A DNA stretch of 64,000 bases from Nocardioides nitrophenolicus (GTDB taxonomy: Bacteria; Actinomycetota; Actinomycetes; Propionibacteriales; Nocardioidaceae), in the NCBI RefSeq assembly GCF_016907515.1, contig NZ_JAFBBY010000001.1, positions 1,054,001 to 1,118,000 on the forward strand, read 5' to 3'. Of the stretch, positions 58,836 through 64,000 are shown one piece after another (the stretch's first letter is position 1; each line of letters opens with the position of its first letter). The notes beneath the pieces are model-generated. The model did no database searches. It was not told the origin of the DNA and was given only the letters and a program-made list of their open reading frames with translations. The position numbers were made by a program, and so were the translations under genes.

Positions 58836-60096
58836 GCTCGCCCACGTCCTCCGCGTCGCCCTGGAAGTAGCTGTCGAGCAGCCACTGCGCGCGCCGGCCA
58901 CCCCAGCGGGCCAGCCGGTCGGGCCCACCGGGCAGCCGCTTGAGCACCCGGTAGCGCAGCGTGTTGAGGCCGACCAGGTAGGCGTGCGCCCACGGCGGGC
59001 GCATCGGCAGGCCGAGCTCGCGCATGCTCTCGGGGCCGAGGAAGACGGTCAGCATGGAGAGCAGGCGCTCTCGCTCGTAGCGCGCCCGCAGCGGCTGCAG
59101 CGCGGCCGGCCAGCCCGGGTAGCGGCGCAGCGCCTGGGCCTCGACCACGGCCTGCGCGAGCTGCGGCCCGGCCTCGGTCAGCGGGCCCTGGGCGAGCAGC
59201 ACGTGGTAGTCGATCCGGTGCCGCTCCCACTCGTCGTCGACGAGGAAGTCGGGGTGCACGCCCATCAGCCAGCCGACGTACTTCCACAGGTGCATGAGCG
59301 CGCGCGAGTCCCGCTGCGAGATCGGTACGCCGAGCGCCCGCGAGCCGATGATGAGCACCCCGTCGAACAGCCCGAGGGTCGAGGCCTGGTCGGCCTGGTT
59401 GATCGGCAGCCCCCACTGCGCGGTGTCCCAGCTGTCCTCGAAGGCGTGGTTGACCAGGGCGTGCATCAGCCGGACGTGGACCGTCAGCCGCCAGCCCTCG
59501 CCCGGCGCCCGCCCGTCGCGCGGCGCGACCAGGGAGCCCGGGTCGGTGAGGCTGGCGCCCCACTTCTGGGTCTCGGCGAGGCGGCGCAGGGTCTGGGCCC
59601 CGGTCAGCCCGCCGGTGGCGACGAGCAGGTCGGTCGGCCCGCCGAAGCGGTAGCCGCCGACCAGGGAGAGCTGCAGCAGCACGTCCTGTGCGTTCTGCCC
59701 GAGACGCCGGAACACCCGCGCTCCCTCCTCGACGAGGTCGCGGTCGAGCCAGTCGGGGTCGCGCTCGAGCTCGGCGAGGAAGTCGACGAGCGCCGGCGGC
59801 GCGTCCGGTACGGCGGCCAGGCCACCCTCGAGGGCGCGACGGAACTGGTCCATCCGGACCCGCCCGGGCGCGTCCCCTCGCAACCGGATCGCGTCCGCGA
59901 GGCGCGCACCGAGCTCGTCGCGCTCGAACATCGCGCGGCCGATCCGCTCGAGCAGCGCCTCGTCGGTGCCGTGCACCCGACCGACCACCTTGAGCGGGCG
60001 GCCGAGGCGGCGGTTGCGCTCACCGCCGGCGCGGAAGCGGGTCGGGTAGGGACGCTCGAGGGACTCGCCGCTCGCCGGTGCCAGGTCGGTGCTCAT
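58825..60096 (-). CDS. Oxygenase MpaB/Lcp family (DUF2236)
   Basis: A 423-residue protein of the DUF2236 family, which includes latex-clearing protein Lcp (a haem b dioxygenase that cuts polyisoprene) and fungal MpaB. The conserved core is VRLMHALVNHAF----WDTAQWGLPINQADQASTLGLF, containing the histidines that can bind haem. No signal peptide is present, so it is cytoplasmic, unlike secreted Lcp. The substrate is unknown. It is divergent from a TetR regulator with a dyad operator in between, so induction by a ligand is likely. Confidence 0.85.
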   Translation of the reverse strand: MSTDLAPASGESLERPYPTRFRAGGERNRRLGRPLKVVGRVHGTDEALLERIGRAMFERDELGARLADAIRLRGDAPGRVRMDQFRRALEGGLAAVPDAPPALVDFLAELERDPDWLDRDLVEEGARVFRRLGQNAQDVLLQLSLVGGYRFGGPTDLLVATGGLTGAQTLRRLAETQKWGASLTDPGSLVAPRDGRAPGEGWRLTVHVRLMHALVNHAFEDSWDTAQWGLPINQADQASTLGLFDGVLIIGSRALGVPISQRDSRALMHLWKYVGWLMGVHPDFLVDDEWERHRIDYHVLLAQGPLTEAGPQLAQAVVEAQALRRYPGWPAALQPLRARYERERLLSMLTVFLGPESMRELGLPMRPPWAHAYLVGLNTLRYRVLKRLPGGPDRLARWGGRRAQWLLDSYFQGDAEDVGELRA

Positions 60097-60109
60097 GACA
60101 TCATCCTGA

Positions 60110-60138
60110 CGCGAGTCATTGCTCGCATTCAACTCGCG
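60110..60138. promoter_or_regulatory. TetR-type operator dyad
   Basis: CGCGAGT (60110-60116) and ACTCGCG (60132-60138) form a dyad with a 15-nt spacer. A second half-site CTCGC (60122-60126) lies inside. It is in the 91-nt gap between the divergent MpaB-like and TetR genes. Confidence 0.55.
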
Positions 60139-60175
60139 AACGGACGCAGCCACGCCACCCGACCCGACGACGCTC

Positions 60176-60181
60176 TACAGT
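60176..60181 (+). promoter_or_regulatory. -10 box (TACAGT), leaderless, for TetR gene
   Basis: TACAGT lies 6 nt before GTG 60188. Confidence 0.5.
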
Positions 60182-60187
60182 CCTCCC

Positions 60188-60790
60188 GTGCGCAAGGCCC
60201 CGCAGCAGGCCCGGTCCCGGGAGATGGTCGAGCGGATCGTCGCCGCCGGCCGCACGGTGCTCGTCGAGCGTGGCTACGACGCCTTCAGCACCAACCGGGT
60301 CGCCACCGTCGCGGGCATCAGCCCGGGCTCGCTGTACCAGTACTTCCCCGACAAGGCCGCGATCCTCGAGGTCGTCATCGACCGGTACTGGGAGGAGGTG
60401 GCCGACCGGGTCGCCGCCTCGCTGGCCGACCGGATCGACGAGTTCGGACCGTCGATGGTGCGGGCCACCGCCGACGCGCTGCTCACCGCGCTGGAGGCCG
60501 ACCGCGAGCTGCTGCGGGTGGTCGCCGAGGAGCTGCCGGTGCAGCGCAACCGCGAGCGGCGCGCCGCGCTGGAACGGCGGGTCCGCGAGCTGGTGACGAC
60601 CTACCTGGCCGCGCGGCCGGGCTCCTCCAGCCGACCGCACCCGGCGGTCACCGCCTGGGTCGTGGTGCTGGCGATCGAGAACCTGGCCATGCGCTGGGTG
60701 CTGGACCAGCCGGAGGCGGTCACCCGCGAGCAGCTCCTCGACGAGGTGCTGGCGCTGGTCAACGGCTACCTGGGCTACCTGTCGGAGTGA
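60188..60790 (+). CDS. TetR family transcriptional regulator
   Basis: A 200-residue repressor. The DNA-binding domain (about 10-55) has the TetR pattern RIVAAGRTVLVERGYDAFSTNRVATVAGISPGSLYQYFPDKAAIL. The C-terminal ligand domain is helical and not assignable. It is probably autoregulated and controls the divergent oxygenase gene. The start is GTG 60188, favoured by the -10 box 6 nt upstream. Convergent with the LysE-type gene, overlapping by 16 nt. Confidence 0.93.
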   Translation: MRKAPQQARSREMVERIVAAGRTVLVERGYDAFSTNRVATVAGISPGSLYQYFPDKAAILEVVIDRYWEEVADRVAASLADRIDEFGPSMVRATADALLTALEADRELLRVVAEELPVQRNRERRAALERRVRELVTTYLAARPGSSSRPHPAVTAWVVVLAIENLAMRWVLDQPEAVTREQLLDEVLALVNGYLGYLSE

Positions 60791-61422
60791 CCGGTGAGGG
60801 CCATGCCGAGCCCGAGCCCGATCATCGACGTACCGCCGATGGTGCCGAGCGCGCGTCCGCGCCGCTCCGAGGCCACGAACCAGTCGCGCGCCCGGCCCGC
60901 GGCCAGGGCCCAGGCGGTGTCGCAGACCAGCCCGATCGCGATCGCGACGCAGCCGAGGACCAGCATCTGCGCCGGCACCGACGCGCCTTCGCCCGACCGG
61001 TCGACGAACGGCGGCAACAGCGCCGCGAACATCATGAACTTCTTGGGATTGCTGACGCCGACCAGGACGCCCTGGCGCAGCGCTCGGCCCGACGACAAGG
61101 GCACCCGCGTCTCGCCCGCGCCGAACCGCAGCTCGCGGCGATGGCGCAGCGCCTGCACGCCCAGCCAGACCAGGAAGGCCGCGCCGGCGAGCTTGATCCC
61201 GGTGAAGACCAGCTGGGACTCCGCGACGACCGCGCCCAGCCCGAAGCACACCAGCACCATGACGACCAGCACTCCGGCGGTGTTGCCGAGCACGCTCGCC
61301 AGGGCCACCCGCTGGCCGTAGGAGACCGCGCGGCCGACCACGAACACCACGCTCGGGCCCGGGATCACGATCAGGACCAGGGCCGCGAGGCCGAAGCCGA
61401 GGAGCTGGTCCGGACCGATCAT
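60775..61422 (-). CDS. LysE family amino-acid exporter
   Basis: A 215-residue membrane protein with about six helices. The start segment ALVLIVIPGPSVVFVVGRAVSYGQRVAL is the LysE/RhtB signature (PGP with a helix break), and LRQGVLVGVSNPKKFMMFAALLPPFV is the second conserved region. It exports an amino acid or a similar metabolite. ATG 61422 shares one base with the stop of the small membrane gene upstream (TGATG). Confidence 0.92.
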   Translation of the reverse strand: MIGPDQLLGFGLAALVLIVIPGPSVVFVVGRAVSYGQRVALASVLGNTAGVLVVMVLVCFGLGAVVAESQLVFTGIKLAGAAFLVWLGVQALRHRRELRFGAGETRVPLSSGRALRQGVLVGVSNPKKFMMFAALLPPFVDRSGEGASVPAQMLVLGCVAIAIGLVCDTAWALAAGRARDWFVASERRGRALGTIGGTSMIGLGLGMALTGHSDR

Positions 61423-61664
61423 CACTCGGCCTTCGGTGACTCCGGGTCGTCGGCCGCCGGCGCGTCGCCGTAGACGCCGGCGTCCTTGGCGCGGGCCGCC
61501 GTCCGCAGGCTCCGGGTCAGCGCGAAGCCGATCACGGCGACCGCGACGATCAGCAGCAGGAAGATCCAGAACGCCGTCCAGCCGGCCACGATGTTGGTGT
61601 CCTGGTCGACCGGCTTGTCCTTGGCGGCCACGGCGGAGACGACGGTGGCGACGACGGCATGCAT
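61422..61664 (-). CDS. Small single-helix membrane protein next to mca
   Basis: An 80-residue protein with one strong membrane helix (about 29-50) and an acidic, Pro/Ala-rich C terminus. A similar small membrane protein (Rv1083) lies directly after mca in mycobacteria, so the pair is conserved. It begins 12 nt after the mca stop and overlaps the LysE-type gene by one base. Function unknown. Confidence 0.75.
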   Translation of the reverse strand: MHAVVATVVSAVAAKDKPVDQDTNIVAGWTAFWIFLLLIVAVAVIGFALTRSLRTAARAKDAGVYGDAPAADDPESPKAE

Positions 61665-61676
61665 GGGACCAGTCTC

Positions 61677-62576
61677 TCAGGCGGAGGGGGTGACACCGGC
61701 GAAGAGGTCGTCCTCCGGGGTCGAGGACGCGACATGGCTCACGACCAGCTCGAAGTCCTCGGTCGGCCAGACCTCCTGCTGCAGCTCGCGCGGGATCGCG
61801 AACCAGAACCCGTCGGGGTCGATCTGGGTGGCGTGGGCGAGCAGCGCCTGGTCGCGGACGCCGAAGTAGTCGCCGCACGGCACCCGGGTGGTGATCCGGG
61901 CGTCCCACTCGGGCTCCGGCTGCCACTCCTTGAGCCGCTCCTCCCACGGCGACTCCAGGCCGTGGGCCAGCATCGCGTCGTGCAGGGCCTGCATCCGGGG
62001 GCGGTTGAACGAGTGGTGGTAGTAGAGCTTCAGCGGCTGCCACGGCTCCCCCGCGTCGGGGAAGCGCTCGGGGTCGCCGGCCGCCTCGAAGGCCGCGACG
62101 CTCACCTCGTGGCAGCGGATGTGGTCGGGGTGCGGGTAGCCGCCGCGCTCGTCGTACGTCGTCACGACGTGGGGCCGGAACTCGCGGATCTGGCGCACCA
62201 GCCGCTCGGTCGCCTCCTCGAGCGGCACCAGGCCGAAGCAGCCCTCCGGCAGCGGCGGCTTGGGGTCGCCGTCGGGCCAGCCGGAGTCGACGAAGCCGAG
62301 CCAGGTCTGGGAGATCCCGAGGATGTCGCGGGCCCGCTCCATCTCCTGGCGGCGCACCTCGGTGATGTTGGCGAGGATGTCGGGCCGGTCCATCTTCGGG
62401 TTGAGGATCGAGCCCCGCTCACCACCGGTGCACGTCACGACACGGACGTCGGCCCCCTCGGCGACGTACCTCGCGGTGGAGGCGGCGCCCTTGCTCGACT
62501 CGTCGTCGGGGTGGGCGTGGACGTGCATCAGGCGCAGCCCCGAGCGGTCGGGGGCGGGCGCGTGCGAGGAGGGCAT
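61677..62576 (-). CDS. mca: Mycothiol S-conjugate amidase Mca
   Basis: A 299-residue zinc hydrolase that cuts mycothiol S-conjugates to glucosaminyl-inositol and a mercapturic acid, which is exported. Metal and catalytic motifs are [11 protein letters not shown] near residue 20 and [13 protein letters not shown]. The central [15 protein letters not shown] segment is typical of Mca/MshB proteins; the length and C-terminal part ([19 protein letters not shown]) favour Mca over MshB. The start is ATG 62576, 7 nt after a TACGAT -10 box. It marks the organism as a mycothiol producer. Divergent from the DUF4307 gene. Confidence 0.95.
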   Translation of the reverse strand: MPSSHAPAPDRSGLRLMHVHAHPDDESSKGAASTARYVAEGADVRVVTCTGGERGSILNPKMDRPDILANITEVRRQEMERARDILGISQTWLGFVDSGWPDGDPKPPLPEGCFGLVPLEEATERLVRQIREFRPHVVTTYDERGGYPHPDHIRCHEVSVAAFEAAGDPERFPDAGEPWQPLKLYYHHSFNRPRMQALHDAMLAHGLESPWEERLKEWQPEPEWDARITTRVPCGDYFGVRDQALLAHATQIDPDGFWFAIPRELQQEVWPTEDFELVVSHVASSTPEDDLFAGVTPSA

Positions 62577-62583
62577 GCCCACC

Positions 62584-62589
62584 ATCGTA
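62584..62589 (-). promoter_or_regulatory. -10 box (TACGAT), leaderless, for mca
   Basis: On the minus strand TACGAT lies 7 nt before ATG 62576. The same hexamer serves rlmC. Confidence 0.5.
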
Positions 62590-62617
62590 GGGATTCCCGT
62601 CATGGGACCATGGATCG

Positions 62618-63028
62618 GTGAGCACCTCCCCCGGCAACCTGGCCCAGCGCTACGGCGCGCCGTCCCGCGGCCGCCGCACGGCGGTCGTGGTCGGTGCGGT
62701 CGCCGTCGTGGTCGTCTTCCTCGGCTGGCTGCTGTGGGCGATGCTCTTCCACGCGAACCCCGCGGTGTCCTCGGAGGAGATCGGCCACGAGGTGGTCGAC
62801 GACCACACCGCGACCATCCGGTTCCGGGTGACCTACGGCGACGGTCCGGTCGACGCGACCTGCGTGGCGCGCGCGATCTCCCACGACAAGGCCGTCGTCG
62901 GCGAGCAGTCCTTCACTCCCGGCCGCGACGAACAGGCCGTGCAGAAGTTCACCCTGCGCACCGAGCGGCGCGCCACGACGGTCGAGTGGATCGGCTGCAA
63001 GGCCGCCGGTCAGCCGCGGTACCGGTAG
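62618..63028 (+). CDS. DUF4307 membrane protein
   Basis: A 136-residue protein. A basic N terminus with [13 protein letters not shown], one membrane helix (about 22-44), then an extracytoplasmic beta-rich domain with two cysteines ([18 protein letters not shown] and [10 protein letters not shown]). This is the actinobacterial DUF4307 family, regularly found between greA and mca. Function unknown. The start is GTG 62618, divergent from mca. Confidence 0.9.
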   Translation: MSTSPGNLAQRYGAPSRGRRTAVVVGAVAVVVVFLGWLLWAMLFHANPAVSSEEIGHEVVDDHTATIRFRVTYGDGPVDATCVARAISHDKAVVGEQSFTPGRDEQAVQKFTLRTERRATTVEWIGCKAAGQPRYR

Positions 63029-63058
63029 ACTCGATCGTTCATGTACCCGGACGGGTAC
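63026..63058 (+). promoter_or_regulatory. greA -10 box and leader hairpin
   Basis: TAGACT (63026-63031), overlapping the last codon of DUF4307, is a good -10 box. GTACCC (63043-63048) and GGGTAC (63053-63058) can form a small hairpin in the leader, upstream of the AGGAG site of greA. Confidence 0.45.
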
Positions 63059-63083
63059 GCGAACGAGCAGTGCAGGAGCACCC

Positions 63084-63590
63084 ATGACGCAGACCGACCA
63101 GAGCGGCCAGAACACGATCTGGCTGACCCAGGACGCCTACGACAAGCTGCAGGCCGAGCTGGAGCACCTTCAGGGTCCGCGCCGCGCCGAGATCGTTGCC
63201 GAGATCAGCGCCGCACGCGACGAGGGTGACCTGAAGGAGAACGGCGGCTACCACGCCGCCCGCGAGGAGCAGGGCAAGAACGAGGCCCGGATCCTCCAGC
63301 TCAAGGACATGCTCCGCCGCGCCGAGGTCGGCGAGACGCCTCCCGACGACGGCGTCGTCGAGCCGGGCATGGTCGTGACCTACAAGTTCGACGGCGATGA
63401 CGACGACGAGGCGGAGTCCTTCCTCCTCGGCGCGCGTGAGATCGAGCCCGAGGGCCTGACCGTCTACTCCCCGCAGTCGCCGCTGGGCCAGGCCATCAAC
63501 GGCCGCAGCAAGGGCGACACGGTGAGCTACGAGGTCAACGGCAAGACCCAGACCGTGGTCATCCTCGACGCGCGGCCCTACGCAGGCTGA
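63084..63590 (+). CDS. greA: Transcription elongation factor GreA
   Basis: A 168-residue factor that enters the secondary channel of RNA polymerase and stimulates cleavage of backtracked RNA. The N-terminal coiled coil has the tip DEGDLKENGGYHAAREEQ, where the acidic pair acts on the active site. The C-terminal FKBP-like domain (about 90-168) includes SPLGQAINGRSKGDTVSY. ATG 63084 has AGGAG 7 nt upstream. It is convergent with the AI-2E family gene, overlapping by 13 nt. Confidence 0.96.
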   Translation: MTQTDQSGQNTIWLTQDAYDKLQAELEHLQGPRRAEIVAEISAARDEGDLKENGGYHAAREEQGKNEARILQLKDMLRRAEVGETPPDDGVVEPGMVVTYKFDGDDDDEAESFLLGAREIEPEGLTVYSPQSPLGQAINGRSKGDTVSYEVNGKTQTVVILDARPYAG

Positions 63591-64000
63591 CCGGCTGACT
63601 CCTCCGGACCGCCGGCCTCCTCCTCGGGGGCCGGCGGTTCGGCCATTTCGGCCAGGTGCAGCACCACGGCGTTGGCCGCGGCCGCCAGCGGTACGGCGAC
63701 CAGCGCACCCGCCACGCCGGCGACCAGCACGCCGCAGGCGATCGCCAGGATCACGCCGAGCGGGTGCAGCGAGACCCAGCGGCCCAGCAGGAAGGGCTGC
63801 AGCACGTGGCCCTCGAGCTGCTGGACGCCGATCACGACGGCCAGCATGAGCAGGGCCGTGATCGGGCCCTGGTCGACCAGCGCGACCAGGATCGCGACGC
63901 TGCCGGCGATGGTCGCGCCGATCATCGGCACGAAGGCACCGAGGAACACCAGCACGCCGATCGCCAGCACGAACGGCACCTTGAGGATCGCGGCGCCGAT
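63578..64000 (-). CDS. AI-2E family (YdiK/PerM) membrane protein, C-terminal part
   Basis: The frame is open to the right edge of the window, so the N-terminal part is missing. About 140 residues remain, with four helices. The pattern FLGAFVPMIGATIAGSVAILVAL and VVIGVQQLEGHVLQPFLLGRWVSLHPLGVILAI is the conserved C-terminal region of the AI-2E transporter family (formerly PerM/UPF0118). The tail is rich in Glu and Pro. Some relatives are Na+/H+ antiporters; the substrate here is unknown. Confidence 0.9.
   Translation of the reverse strand: MGAAILKVPFVLAIGVLVFLGAFVPMIGATIAGSVAILVALVDQGPITALLMLAVVIGVQQLEGHVLQPFLLGRWVSLHPLGVILAIACGVLVAGVAGALVAVPLAAAANAVVLHLAEMAEPPAPEEEAGGPEESAGQPA

Overview
The window is about 64 kb of very high G+C DNA from an actinomycete. 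Mycothiol S-conjugate amidase (mca), actinobacterial families (DUF4307, DUF3817, DUF2510/AIM24, SARP/BTAD regulator), GTG starts, and many genes whose start codon sits 6-8 nt after a TANNNT -10 box (leaderless transcripts) all point to Actinomycetota. A Nocardioides-like member of the Propionibacteriales is my best guess, but this is inference. No rRNA, tRNA, CRISPR array, insertion sequence or prophage was seen.

Layout. 0-6.5 kb: end of a DmpA-type peptidase, a large BTAD/NB-ARC regulator, two GNAT-like genes and a secreted repeat protein. 6.5-11.4 kb: mfd, a SurA-like lipoprotein and mazG. 11.5-21.5 kb: a leftward phosphate (pst) operon with unusual content. After pstC and pstA come two membrane-anchored PstS-like proteins, a sortase fold that has lost its catalytic His and Cys, a third PstS-like protein with a lysine-rich tail, and finally pstB. 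21.5-28.2 kb: a Tat-type lipoprotein serpin, DUF3817, a short-chain isoprenyl synthase, an AIM24 protein, hemolysin III (trhA), an RlmC-type rRNA methyltransferase and a membrane protein. 28.4-30.5 kb: pseudouridine catabolism (psuK-psuG). 30.6-41.2 kb: secreted amidase, a MocR regulator facing an EamA exporter with overlapping start codons, aldehyde dehydrogenase, DUF1353, matrixin-like protease and a DUF255 thioredoxin-fold protein.

41.2-47.0 kb is a compositionally distinct island with clearly lower G+C. It holds a nuclease-like gene (PD-(D/E)xK type), about 0.95 kb without a convincing gene, and a two-gene operon encoding a divergent RelA/SpoT-fold protein and a DUF262 (GmrS/ParB-like) protein. 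This looks like an undescribed defence or toxin module and is the best candidate for a new system here.

47.0-52.9 kb: an IclR regulator and an mhp cluster (mhpC-mhpA-mhpB-transporter) for hydroxyphenylpropionate-type aromatics, with a 21-bp-spaced direct-repeat operator. 52.9-61.4 kb: esterase, crotonase, thioesterase, small membrane proteins, an HTH protein under tandem dyad operators, an ECF sigma factor with its partner, an MpaB-type oxygenase, TetR and LysE. 61.4-64 kb: a small membrane protein, mca, DUF4307, greA and an AI-2E family transporter cut by the window edge.

The genes uppS, trhA, DUF255, small membrane protein, mca, DUF4307 and greA keep the order and relative orientation of Mycobacterium tuberculosis Rv1086 back to Rv1080c, but are spread over 40 kb. 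The island and catabolic genes therefore sit in what looks like an expanded conserved locus.
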